From contig JAEUBA010000017.1 of the NCBI GenBank assembly GCA_018257865.1, forward strand, positions 310,001 through 374,000: a DNA stretch of 64,000 nt, written 5' to 3'. The translations under genes and the position numbers were made by a program. This DNA comes from Stereocaulon alpinum (lineage: Eukaryota; Ascomycota; Lecanoromycetes; Lecanorales; Stereocaulaceae). Below the pieces are notes generated by a model. That model saw nothing but the letters and a program-made list of their open reading frames with translations, ran no database searches and was not told the DNA's origin. Shown here piece by piece: positions 11,272-22,698 of the stretch (its first letter is position 1; every line of letters begins with the position of its first letter).

Positions 11272-14200
11272 TGTGACTGGAGCTATCCCAAGCTTCCGGC
11301 TTTGCTTTTGCGTCTTGGATGCTTGAGCGGATAATGAATGGCTAGTGATCTCGAATCGAAGATCAAGCTGCAGGTATTGAGAGGAGAGAAAGATAGAGCT
11401 CATAGCTACGGGTTTTTGTAAACTTGTCCTCAGTCGAACATTGTCAATCTGTGTCTCAGCTCTCTTTGTTGGAGGTTGTTCGGTGTAAGATGCTCGACAA
11501 TGGTATTGTTCAATCCCACTGTGCACTGGACAAAGCACTTTGCGCTCCATTGTGCATCCCCAAACCCCAGGCATCACGCCCTCCGACAAAGGAGGGAGAC
11601 GTGACCCTCCACCATCGATGCATTGTACCGGACTTGCTCTTTCCCTTATTATGTAACGAGATAGAATATGTGAATGGTGCGGCAGTAGTACCGTGGACTT
11701 GATGATGGGCAAGACCAATCGACCCTCTCCTCATTATCCGCGGCCTGGGGACCGGCACTTCATCGATCTCCTTTAACCTCGAGATTGCCTTTCGATAATC
11801 CTTCGAAGATCTTTCTGCAATAGTCGACAATAGAGTTCAGGAGTGTCTACCGGCAATCTCGATATTAGACAAATTATCAAGCACGCGATGAAAGAATGAC
11901 AACAAATTAACAAAAAGCCAAAGCTCCCAGAGCCTCACTTTGTTGAAGCTGGTGTGTCATTTTCCTCAACCTGGTCGATGGGATTCTCACTTTACTAGGC
12001 GCTATCGTACCCAAGGAGGGATTGCGATGCAGAAACAGGACTTTTCGGATGGAAACAGCGACAACCCCTCGTCACCCCATGGTTCTTCTCAGCTGCTAGG
12101 AGATTTTTAGCGAGCCAAAATATGTAAATGGACTTAGCAAGTGCCCGTGGCGGCATGCTGCTAACGTTAAGCGCGCAGCAGCGTCGTCCTAGGAGGGCCC
12201 AACGTACGTAGCAGAGGACGATATGATAGTGGCTGCATTAGCCGAAGTGACTACTACTAAGGCCCAAAGTATAGCGGTAAGTGGCCTCGGAATCGAGGAT
12301 TTAGCTGGATCTTGAAGCTGAGTTCATAGGGCGTGGCATCCACGCTGAGACCAGCGAATGTTTTTGTGGAGTGATGTACGATAGAGAGGATATTGAGTGA
12401 TGTGGAAAGTAAGTGTTACCGGTTTAGGAACGAGCTTGCTGGTTACTGCCAGCGCTAAGCGATATTAGGGGAGTTCAGTGCGCTGTACCACTCATTGTCC
12501 AGCTGAATGTATGTTATGGCGGTCATCGTCCAGCTGAACATCGTCAGCGTAGTACCCCAGCAGGTAAGAGTACCCGGGTCTGGAAGGCGGTAACTCGGGT
12601 CATGGCGTATTGTGGAGATAAGATTGTGGGAACGAGTACCACCCTTGTTCCTGCTGGGCATCAATCCTTGCCTTATCCAAGGGCAAAGGCGCTTGCTTTG
12701 TACTTGGCATTTCCACCCTCCATCCCAAGCCATGGCTTCTTAGAGAGGGGTCCAGACTCTGCTCCACTGCCCATGCTCGTCTATCTTGGGGCCAAAAGAG
12801 CCTCTTGGGTAAATTCTCCGATAGGAGGCGCGTACGATAACGAGGCTCATTAAAGATGTGATCAGACGCAATGCGGTATGTGGACAAATGTACCCAAGTA
12901 CACTTGGCTGATGAGCCAGCGGCTACCGGCACAAGGTCGGCGTCAAAGACAAAGACTTCTTGACGCACACCACCAAGAGTCGACAATTGATGACACAACC
13001 GTACCCAACAATTTCTGTTGATGTGGGACTAGACTTTTTGTTTGATAGTAGAGTCGAAGCCTAACTTAACATGCTATGACGTTCAATGTGTCCAAATCTG
13101 AATAGTGGCGACACTATAGGGGATGTAGTTCCAGGATGACAAGTAATAGTATGAGGTTCGATTCCGCTGGCACACGATTTTGTGTTCTTCTTTGGATGCC
13201 AATGGAATGCGGTCATATACTCGGGGGTAACCCCGTTCGTTTGGCCACCCCCTTGTGCTGATAATGACCGCATCGACAACTAGCGCATGTCAACGCACGC
13301 GCACACACCCTTGCTTACGCGTATGACGATTACACAAATGGAGCATTTTTCTCAATTCAGCGCTCGATGACAACGTGTTCCAATTTGAAAATTCTATTAG
13401 CTCCATGATCCACATGCGATTGGTGCAGATTGGAGATTCGTTGATCCCAATGTCTCGGCGATGGGATCAAATAAGACGAGGGAGGAAGGGAATACGCCAT
13501 ATCTTTACATCAACCGTAGAATCCTTCCGATTGCTCTTTTACCGGACCATGCCTATCCGTACCACTTTTGAAACGCTTGTACCTAAAGGAGCCATCGTGC
13601 GGCTGCTCTAGCCCGAAACGTCAAGGATTGATATAGCCTGCCAGCGTCACCGAACCAGGGTAGTTAAGGATACGATATCATAGATGCACTAAGCGTAGTT
13701 AATTGATTAGCGGTGCTCAGACGTGCGCCCCACATGCGTACCTACTTATAGAATACCGTATCTCCACAACCGTGTAGTCTATCGAAATATACGCTCTTGC
13801 TGACCTTGACTACGATCTTTCTGTTCTAGCCTGCACCCCAATACGAGGGTAGGAAAATCTGGTTAGCGCATATGCAATGGGAGCCAATCTCGGCAGAGCT
13901 AGGTCAATTGTGGAAGAGTCGGTCGGACCCTCTCGGCTAATGTTATCCGGGCGGTTTGCCGGACACGCTTGTCCGTGGGTACGCTCCCCGTCATGTCCCC
14001 CGCAAGTCCCCGTTGAATAATAAGGGGGGCCTTGGGATCAGCAACGCCCCCCCACGAGGCCCCACGCGGTACCTGAGACGCCCCGCGCACCTGACAGCGA
14101 CGTCGGGTCAGCACTCTGTGGACGACGACAATTGCGACCCGTGTTAGTAAGGAATCACGTTCAGCATGTTTGGAGATGCTGCGATGGGGAACATCTTCTG

Positions 14201-14608
14201 CATTGCTTGTCTGTCGCAGTGTCCGAGACCCGAGAAAAGTTAATTACCACTGCCCAGCTTCTTCAGCTCACTGCAGCTCACCCTCTCCTTTCTCCATCTC
14301 AGAGTCGTAATCATCGTCAGTCCCCTCTTCGATAGTCCCAATATAACAGACCGCTGCTGAAAGTAAAAGTGCACTGCGCCAAGTCCCCGTCTATGGTGTA
14401 AAATGAGCGTCACAACGCCGCCCGAGCAAGAAGGAAATAGGTATTAATAGTCAACGCCAACATGGCTAATTCATCCCATTTCCCATGCCTGTAAAGACAG
14501 ACTCCTCATATCCTTTATACCCCAGCTCGACCCCAGGGGAGCACACCGTGACGCTGGCCACGGAGGTAGTCACTCTGCCCTATGGTACGATGCTGCCTTC
14601 ATTTGCCG
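11272..14608. other. Intergenic, no supported gene
   Basis: Short frames only. A GC-rich patch at about 13950-14110 is open on both strands but has no recognisable domain. The segment just upstream of 11271 is presumably the promoter of the secreted protein gene. Confidence 0.5.
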
Positions 14609-14989
14609 CTATTGCTCCTTGTGCCACTTATCCTTCTTCTTCTCCTTTTCATGCTTGGGTTTGTGGTGAAACGGCTTGGACCGGAATACATAGTTGCTTG
14701 CTGTGGGTCCAGCCGGGTAGTGTCGCTTCACCGGGGTGGCGGGCTCTTTGACGGTGCGCTCTGGAGATGGAGCATTGTCGAAATACGTTCGTGGGAAGAC
14801 TGGGTGCACGGCGGGAACGAATCGTGAAGCAAGGTCTCGCCCTTCAACTTTGATCATCGGAGAGGGAGTGACCACGGGGCTGTCATCTTGTTAACCTCGG
14901 TGCTCGTAAGAAATTAAGACGCGTGGGACATACCATATGATGGAAAGAAGGACTGCACAGGCAGTGAAAAGGGTCGTAGAGCACCTCAT
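14609..14989 (-). CDS. Small secreted lysine-rich protein, two exons
   Basis: The family is not recognised. Exon 1 (14934-14989) starts MRCSTTLFTACAVLLSII, a compact signal peptide. A 54-base intron (14880-14933, donor GTATGT, acceptor GACAG) leads into exon 2 (14609-14879) with the frame preserved, giving 108 residues. The mature part is Pro-rich with aromatic and basic residues and ends in a strongly basic tail of Lys, His and Glu (KHEKEKKKDKWHKEQ). There is almost no cysteine, so it is not a classic disulfide-stabilised effector. A single short membrane anchor instead of a cleaved signal is also possible. Function is unknown. Confidence 0.6.
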
Positions 14990-16847
14990 GATGCTGGTGG
15001 TGATGATGCAGGGGAGGGAACACAGTATGTATAGTGAGGTAGTGAGAGGAATTTGGACCGGGGTCGATGGGTAAGACCGGGAGCCCAAGGCTAGAGCGAA
15101 CGTATGATGGTGGGAAAGAAGGTGCGTTAGGTGAAGAAGGGAGCGAGTGTAGATAATGAACTCAGGTTTTGGGAATCTAGTTCATATGAGTTGTCAAGAG
15201 GCTTGAGGAGGAACGACGCTTTTTTAGAGCCTTCTTATCAGTAGCTCGACTCATGCTGACTGCTTGTACCGCCTCGGTCCTGGGCAGGCTCTGTTGGCTG
15301 CATGTTAGGGTCCACTAGCACAAGGCCTGCCGTTTACGGAAACGTGTGGAGATCATAGCCGGATTAAGTTGCAAGTGGACCCTGCACTGGAGTGACAGGC
15401 CATCCACACAGCGGGTAAATGTAAATGCCATTGCATTGGACGATAAACTCACTGTGACCTCTCACCGTAGAATTTGTGGTGCGTGGTTTGTGGTTTTGTC
15501 TCTGCCGATCCTCCTGCGAGTGTTGGTCCCATCCGTGAAGTCTAATGTTGGCATCCCACGGTGTAAGTAAGGTACATACGGCGACATTCGCCAACGTGCA
15601 TGATCTGTGATACGAGGGTACAGGCAGATACCGAATGCCGGCCCTGCCTCGGTGGAGGATCATCGTAAGGAAATGCAGGTTGGCGACTAGCTGGAGATCG
15701 GAACGTCCTATCAAGGAGTAATTGACGCAATGGACACGATATTTACCTAATTTACCTCTTTAAAAGCGAGATCTTCACACCATCAAGCCTAGCCAAGTCG
15801 TTTGATTGATGTTGTTCCTAGGCGAAGGAGCCGTCTCAAGCCTCAGCCGGACGTTATACGGAGGTGCGGGACGAGATGAAAGGGACTGCTGGGGTCATCC
15901 AACAGGCATAACCATTGACATAACGATGGTAGACGCAAGCCACATCGATTGGTGACCAGATATCTGACCTGCGTGACGCTTCCCAAGAATTGAAATACCT
16001 TGCAATCCATCCACCACTGACAGGTGAACCAGGCAGCTTATCTGCGAACTCATGCAGGGTTCATGCAGCACGGAGTAAATACCGATAATCGAAGGAAAAT
16101 TCAAGACTTTAGGAGATACAAGTACATTGATGACAAAAACCAGGGAATATGTGGGTCCGGCGGTTTGTGGTGGCCTGGTAATTGGGTTGACGCGCTGAGC
16201 AAACAAAAGTCCAGAGAGTTGTCAAAAGATAAGAGGCGACAAGCGCGGTATTGCAAATGGACGACGCAGCTGCGGGAAGTGCCTCGATTGGGTTGGCTTA
16301 GGGCGGAATGGGGCCAAATCCTATTGGCATGTGCCAAAAGTCTCGGGTAGCTTTGGGGCAAATCCTAGGGTCATGGTGACTAGTCAAGGGGTAGCTCCAG
16401 GTAGATCCAGGAAGCTCAACTAGCGTAAAGCCTTCCGTTTTTGGCTCCCTTGCCTGCTTGTTAGCTGCTCTAGCTGCATATGCGTGTCGTATTGATTAAG
16501 CTTACCTGCAGTTGCTGTGTCCCCCTCGAATCATTATAAAATTTACCTTCGACCGGAAGGCAAAGCAAGGATCCTCCTTAAATTTACTCTTCTTTCGGAC
16601 ATCTTCGTTGCGTTGGTCGCTTACATGTCTTAAACGTTACATGAACGCTCCCTAATCAGGAATATATACGGTGTCCATGCTGACAACGTTTTTGACAGGG
16701 GTGAAACGTTTCGTTGGACATATGCTTTTTTCCCGGGTGTCGGTGCTGCGCTGCAACGTTGATCATTCAGCCCGCCTTGCACAAAAAGTCCGTTTTGTTG
16801 GGTCATCATGCAGCTTGATGTAGGCTATGCAGCCATCTAGGCCCAGG
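14990..16847. other. Intergenic, no supported gene
   Basis: Overlapping short frames occur at 15346-15714 and 15895-16361 on both strands, none with family resemblance or plausible splicing. Confidence 0.5.
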
Positions 16848-18797
16848 CTACTTGGTGTACCGAAAATTTGGGTGCCGATACCCTAGCATGCCTTGGTCGC
16901 CCTCAGCTAGCCTGTGGTCTCTATCAACCCGCGCACGCTTACTATTCTCCCACTTTGCATAAAACATGATGGTCGTTGATAAGATGATTGAGAGCACGAG
17001 AAACCCTAAGTTGATCGAGTGTCCAGCAATGTAGCGAGGTCTGGAATCTTGTTAGTGTTCCATATTCTCCGATGAGCAGCGGCACAAAACAGTGGAGCAC
17101 TCACGCATCCCGCTGAAGATAAGTAAACGTTGCGATAAATGCTGCACAGTTCGCAATCGCTATCTGTAATCCAGTCCCCGTAGCTCTCACATAATGGGGC
17201 GCTAGGTTGTTGGCGAGCCTGACGTAGGATGATCAGCCTTGCAATGCCACACAACTAGGATTACAGTGGGTCCTACCAGGCCATGACAGCTGGCGAGCTT
17301 GGAAAAACGCCTTGGACGAAACATCAGCTCAAAATCCCGGTCGGTGAAACACCAACAGGTTTGAATGCATCCTTGATACATACCTGCGGCTATGAAAAAG
17401 GTCCTATGCCGGAGTCAGTAATTATTTTATTTGATCATTACTAAATGAGAGTTCCACATACCCTCCATAATGTACTATAGGACGGGCAGGTACCAGCAAC
17501 ATGATGTAGCCAATAATAGCGAGTAGACAGCCCACTATCATGATCGGCCCACGCATTTTGATCTTGTCCGACACGTACGTGCCGATTATTACCATAAAAA
17601 ATCCTCCCATATTAGGAGGCACCGTGAACAGCTGCGCTTTGACGCTGCTGTAGCCAAGACTGCGTATGATGGTTCTGTATGATGTCACTGTCAGCAATTG
17701 CATCCCGCCGTGCTTGTTGTTTCATGGGGCAGGAATGTGACAAGCCCCCAAACGCGGGCATATCCGAGAACAGTGTCTCATAGTTCGGTTGCGAGATGAA
17801 AGGAAATCCAACGAGTCAGAGAGTGTGCATACGGTAGGAACAGAGAGAAACTGTAGATTGGCGTGATGATCGCGAAAAAATTCAAGCTCAACAGAATAGT
17901 GTTCCAATTGAACACAGCCATGCGGACCCATCGCCATGCGAACCGCTCCGATTCCACGTTCGACTTGTTACTTGCCCCATGAGCATCAAGCTTCATGCGA
18001 GCAACAGCTGCAACTTTCTCCTCCTCGGTTAAACACTTGGCCTGCATAGGTGTGTGTGGTAGAAAGCATATAGTCAACATGCCGAACAGCACAGAGATAG
18101 CACCCTCGACGAAGAATATCCAGGGCCAACGATCATAGCCGTGGAAGCGGATCTGCGCCAGACCGGTCGCGAGCAGGCCTCCGAAGGCTCCACTTAATGG
18201 TGCAGCGCAGTAGAAAAGGCCCAGACGGAAGAGCATTTCATGACGACGGTAGAACATGGATAGATAGAGAACCATGCCTCCGAGCAGGCCGCCCTCACAT
18301 AGGCCCAGGAAGAATCTTGCGGCGATAAGGCCTCCGTATGTCTTCACTGCTCCCATGCACGTTGACACGATGCCCCATCCGATAAGTAGGCCTGGCAAAT
18401 AGTATCCCGCTCCCACGTGTTTCACGGCCCAATTGCTTGGCACATCGACGAGAATGTAAGGAACATAGAAAACGGTAAGGGCGATGTTGAATCTGTCTCC
18501 GTTCAGCTTGAGATCCGTGCTTAAGCCGTCAATGCGAGCGTTGCCGATGTTGCTTCTGTCGATGAAAGCTAAAAGCCAGAGACCGAATAGCCAAGGGACG
18601 ATGTGCGTGTCGAATTTCCGCGTAATTCTCCTATCCAACGCAGGGTCGATCTCAACGGCCTCATATGGTAGCTCATATGGCGGCGTCTTGTCATGGCTGT
18701 CTTCATTGCGATGTCCATTCCAAATCATTGCTTGTGCTGGCGGCTTATCGTTGAGGTCGTCCTTGTGCTTCCTATTCCAAATTTCCTCCTCTGCCAT
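16848..18797 (-). CDS. MFS permease of the anion:cation symporter (Dal5/allantoate permease) family
   Basis: This is a plasma-membrane uptake carrier for small organic anions such as allantoate, ureidosuccinate, vitamins or related acids; the substrate cannot be read from sequence. Six exons join in frame: 18797-17833, 17674-17462, 17403-17384, 17310-17277, 17218-17105 and 17040-16848, giving 512 residues, the usual family length with twelve membrane helices. Family hallmarks are visible in order: the start of helix 1 (FIDRSNIGNARIDGL), the helix 3-4 region (LIAARFFLGLCEGG), YLSMFYRRHEM, and the second-half segment LAPHYVRATGTGLQ. Two exons are unusually short (20 and 34 bases), yet both keep frame and restore conserved sequence. 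The gene is therefore intact despite breaks in its open frame. Its C-terminal end (GYRHPNFRYTK) is typical. Confidence 0.9.
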
Positions 18798-19642
18798 ATT
18801 TGCGCGATTTCGTCACTCCTTAAAAATTAAATACTTGTCGGATTAATGGGATCATGAAGATCTACTCGTGATGGCTGCCTCGGACGTGTGGTCTAGTGGG
18901 GAGGTCGACTGCTCCGTCTTCCACCACCTTCTGAGTATGAAAGAAGCATAAAGATTTTTAGTTGTGAGAGAACGTGTCGTCTTCATAAAGTACGTATCCT
19001 TGTCTCCCTGCGTCAGGTGGCTATCCCAGCCCACGCCTCTGCGCCGTGGGGTGTAGCATGATTCGCAGAAAAGCAGCGGGAGGCCACCTGCCAAGACGCG
19101 GCCCCCCGCACGATGGGTAGCGAGGCTTGGTCGTTGATCGTTCAAACTTCCATCCACCCTTGAACAACGTCTTTCCAAGTGCTGTACACAAACACCAACA
19201 CCTTCACCTTCACCTTCACCTTCACCTTCACCTTCACCTTCACCTTCCTCACTTAATCTGTACCCCGAACATTCCATATAACCCTTCATAGAGTTTGCCC
19301 CCCGGATGAAGAGACTTGTCTTGGAGTGCAGCTTGTAGGCGAGCAATGAAGGTTTGTAAGGATCTTTGCAGGGACGAATTTGATTGCAACGGCTATGCAC
19401 GGTGCAGATAACCACCTACCGACCTACCTAAGGTGGTGAGTTGGTGATCTCACGTGCATTGAGCGAATCGAGTACCTCTCGATTGAATTAAAAGTATTCA
19501 ATATGTCCGACCTTCACCGGCCAGTACCGAACATCGAAGCTAGACTGCCCTAGATACATCCTTTCATGGATTTGGAATCCCTTTCACCAACACCTAACTG
19601 TATGCACGCACGAGCCATTACTTTCAGATTCCTTTGCAGCCG
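18798..19642. other. Intergenic region with hexanucleotide microsatellite
   Basis: This lies between the permease start and the convergent end of UBC1. A minus-strand open frame at 18852-19415 contains a Gly-Glu run produced only by the microsatellite and is not considered a gene. A short inverted repeat, ACCACCT...AGGTGGT, lies at about 19411-19438. Confidence 0.6.
19198..19247 (+). repeat. (TTCACC)n microsatellite, about eight copies
   Basis: There is an uninterrupted tandem of the hexamer CTTCAC/TTCACC on the + strand, with slightly degenerate ends. Confidence 0.9.
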
Positions 19643-20491
19643 CTATGGTTCACCCAGAAGCCTGGCCGTGATGTCCCCGATATACGCTTCCTCCAATTCA
19701 TAGTCTTCTCCGTCGTTTGGATCGATGCCTACGTAGTCGAACGCCGAGACTACCCGGTCTATTTCGAAGCCCATCCAGACGAACCTGTTAATCATTTGCT
19801 CATTATAGCCACCGTACCTGCAGCTGTCAGAGACGTCATCATAAGCGAGGTGCGGAGGTGACAATTACATTGCAGCACGCTCAGCAGCTTCCTCTTCTTT
19901 CGATCGCTTCTGTTTCTGCTCTTTCGTTTCTGCCTTCCCGCCCCCACTACCTTCTCCGGAGTCCTTTTTTGGCGCGCCAGCATACTTGACAGCCCATTCA
20001 TGAGCTACACGCTCGAACTCCTTCGGGTTCCGGGTCAACATGCCGGCCACTTCTGCGTCTTGCGGGTCTTTCGGCTCCGGTGTGCTGAGCAGAGATTGTA
20101 GAGATAAGAGGGCGGACTTGATTGTGAGAACGGGTGACCAAGCGGAGGACAGCGTGTCGAGGCAGATGGCGCCCTAGAGTAGTCTTGCATTAGCCGTGTG
20201 CTGGATGAGAAGATGGTGCAAGTCACCGACAGTCTGACTGCTGACGTTGGGATGCCAAACTTTGGTATCAAACTTCATTATTGGCGGTCGAAATGGGTAG
20301 TCATTAGGTATCTTGACATCGATAATGTAGTTTCCTCCCTCATATGGTGTGCCCGGAGGGCCTTTGAAAGAGCCCTTGAGATGTGTTAGATCCTCCCCAC
20401 TGCCCACAGGATTGGCAAATATGTTGGAGAGATTATCAGAGTGGACATCGGCCACCTCTTTTGCAATACGACGAGTACGGCTGGACGACAT
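19643..20491 (-). CDS. ubc1: Ubiquitin-conjugating enzyme E2 with C-terminal UBA domain (Ubc1/UBE2K type)
   Basis: It transfers ubiquitin from E1 to substrates or growing chains; Ubc1/UBE2K enzymes extend Lys48-linked chains for proteasomal degradation. Three exons (20231-20491, 19869-20173, 19643-19823) splice in frame to 248 residues. The E2 fold spans about residues 1-150: PPGTPYEGG, the motif HPN and, after the first intron, the active-site cysteine in GAICLDTL (about residue 91). A charged linker rich in Lys/Glu (about 165-190) leads to the UBA domain in exon 3 (GGYNEQMINRFVWMGFE through the end), which binds ubiquitin. The E2 plus UBA arrangement distinguishes Ubc1 from other E2s. The first intron has a slightly unusual donor (GTCGGT). 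The gene is head-to-head with RPT2. Confidence 0.93.
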
Positions 20492-21127
20492 GATGGAGGT
20501 CTAGTTCGGCTAGCGTTGAGATGGTATGAGTGTTGAAAGGGTCAATGGTATGATGGCTGGAAATGGGGAGTTTCCAGAGAGCGCTTTCGAGGAGGATTTT
20601 CCTCTCCGACCTTGAAGACGGAGAGTCACTCGGTCAACAACAAATTCCGACTGGATATGGGGCGGCTGTCTTCCGCTGGAGCTCGTCGAAGCTCGCCGAA
20701 GCCGAGGGTTCGGCCGCTGTGTAGCCTCGGGGGTTCGTCGTAGTCGATAAGCACGGCAATGGCAAGAATCTCTGGGAGCGGCGAGGCAGAAGGTCGTTAG
20801 GATGACTTGACTGTGATGAATGTCTTATTCACTTCGTCAGCATGGATGGAAGACGTTCTGGAGAAAAGGCATATGACTCTCATCTCATCGGCGGCGGCCT
20901 TGCTCATCTGTCATCGCAGGCAGAACTTCGGCTAGGAGATCTCCGGCCAATCAAAACTTAGAAGTAGTTCTCCACAGCTTCGCGCCGAGCCTCATCCCAG
21001 ATCATCATCATCTTCTGACTGAACCACAATCCCATCTCCTCATCACCTCTGTGGCTCCTATTGCGCCTTCCTTACCTGAAACCCCCTGCTACACTCCTGT
21101 ACGACACCAGCATCCGGCTGGCTCGCG
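20492..21127. promoter_or_regulatory. Shared divergent promoter of UBC1 and RPT2
   Basis: 636 bases separate the two start codons. A CCAAT box in the context GGCCAATCAAAA lies at 20947-20951, about 180 bases before the RPT2 start, and may bind the HAP complex. I did not see the yeast proteasome-associated control element GGTGGCAAA on either strand. Coordinated control of the two genes is an inference from their arrangement. Confidence 0.5.
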
Positions 21128-22698
21128 ATGGTAAGCCTAGCACCAAAAGCTGGGGCGGCGAGCACTTACAACTGCTGACGAAGTTCATCAAAGGGCAACA
21201 ATCCATCCGCGCTCGGTGGTAATGCACCTGGCGGTGATGGCAAGGATGACAAGGACAAGAAGGTATGATGCTGTATCATCTCCGTGCTTCCATCAAGTTT
21301 TACTAAGTTTCTGGCCGCTACAGAAGGACAAGCCCAAGTACGAACAACCTCCTCCACCTACGACGCGTATCGGTCGGAGAAAGCGCAAAGCAGCTGGACC
21401 AAACGCATCTACGAAGCTACCAGTGATATACCCCACATCAAGGTGCAAGCTGAAGTACCTGCGGATGCAACGGGTGCACGACCATCTGTTGCTAGAAGAG
21501 GAATATGTTGAGAATCAAGAGCGACTACGCAAGGCCAAAGCTCAGAGTACCACAACGCCGGCTTCAGCTGGTGGTGACTCAGATGCGTTGGATAGAAACG
21601 CAGACGAGAGGAGCCGTGTCGACGATATGAGAGGTAGCCCCATGGGTGTCGGTAATTTGGAGGAGATGATCGACGATGATCATGCCATCGTTTCCAGCGC
21701 CACCGGACCCGAATACTACGTCTCCATCATGTCTTTCGTCGACAAGGACCTCCTTGAACCTGGAGCTAGTATCCTGCTGCACCACAAATCGGTATCCGTG
21801 GTTGGTGTGCTGACGGATGACGCGGACCCTTTGGTCTCGGTCATGAAGCTAGACAAGGCACCAACGGAATCGTACGCAGATATCGGTGGACTTGAGGCAC
21901 AGATACAGGAAGTACGAGAGGCTGTCGAGCTACCGCTACTACATCCCGAGCTCTACGAAGAGATGGGAATCAAACCTCCAAAAGGCGTCATCCTTTACGG
22001 AGGGCCGGGAACTGGAAAGACTTTACTTGCGAAAGCCGTGGCGAACCAGACAAGCGCTACCTTCCTTCGCATCGTTGGCAGTGAGCTGATTCAAAAGTAT
22101 CTCGGAGATGGACCACGATTAGTACGACAGATCTTCCAAGTGGCCGCTGAGCATGCACCCTCGATCGTCTTCATTGATGAAATTGATGCAATCGGTACGA
22201 AGCGCTATGAGTCTACATCAGGGGGTGAGCGCGAGGTGCAACGTACAATGTTGGAGTTGCTTAACCAGCTGGACGGTTTCGACGACAGAGGGGACGTCAA
22301 AGTCATCTTAGCCACGAACAAGATTGACACTCTAGATCCTGCGCTCATTCGACCTGGGAGAATCGACCGCAAGATTCTCTTTGAGAACCCAGATCGTAGG
22401 TCCCTCTACCCTGCTTCTCTGTTCTTCAGATGCTAACCATGAGATAGAAAATACCAAGCGCAAGATCTTTACCCTTCATACTTCGAAGATGTCCCTCAAC
22501 GACGATGTCGAACTCGACGAATTCATCAATCAAAAGGATGATCTCTCCGGTGCCGACATCAAAGCTATCTGCTCTGAAGCTGGCTTGATGGCTCTACGAG
22601 AGCGGAGAATGAGGGTTCAGATGGCGGACTTTAGATCAGCAAGAGAGAGGGTCATGAAGACAAAGACCGAGGGTGAGCCGGAGGGTTTGTATTTGTAG
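21128..22698 (+). CDS. RPT2: 26S proteasome regulatory ATPase subunit Rpt2 (PSMC1)
   Basis: It is one of six AAA ATPases of the 19S base that unfold substrates and open the 20S gate. Four exons (21128-21130, 21194-21262, 21324-22395, 22448-22698) give 464 residues. The first coding exon is the ATG alone, and the next begins GGC AAC AAT, so the protein starts MGNN, the conserved N-myristoylation signal of Rpt2. A basic TRIGRRKRK segment, OB-fold and AAA domain follow: Walker A GGPGTGKT (about 249-256), Walker B IVFIDEIDAI, and the arginine-finger region ALIRPGRIDRK. The C-terminus LYL is the HbYX-type tail that docks into the 20S ring. A linker of about 15-20 extra residues, rich in Ser/Thr/Ala/Asp (about residues 117-140), makes it slightly longer than the yeast protein. 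Confidence 0.95.

Noticed and set aside
11272..11718. N-terminal extension of the secreted precursor-like protein to 530 residues
   Set aside because: It would begin at a TTG codon and place the signal peptide internally. The ATG at 11271 directly precedes a good signal sequence.
13140..13180. tRNA-like GGTTCGATTCC sequence
   Set aside because: The flanking bases cannot form a T-stem or any acceptor or anticodon arm.
13899..14147. GC-rich patch open on both strands
   Set aside because: The openness follows from GC content; no domain or repeat partner is seen in this window.
18852..19415. 187-residue minus-strand frame with a Gly-Glu run
   Set aside because: The run is only the translated hexanucleotide repeat, and the rest has no coding character.
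21991..22020. RPT2 Walker A reads GGPGTGKT where many ATPases have GPPGTGKT
   Set aside because: The key Gly-Lys-Thr residues are intact and yeast Rpt2 also varies at this position.
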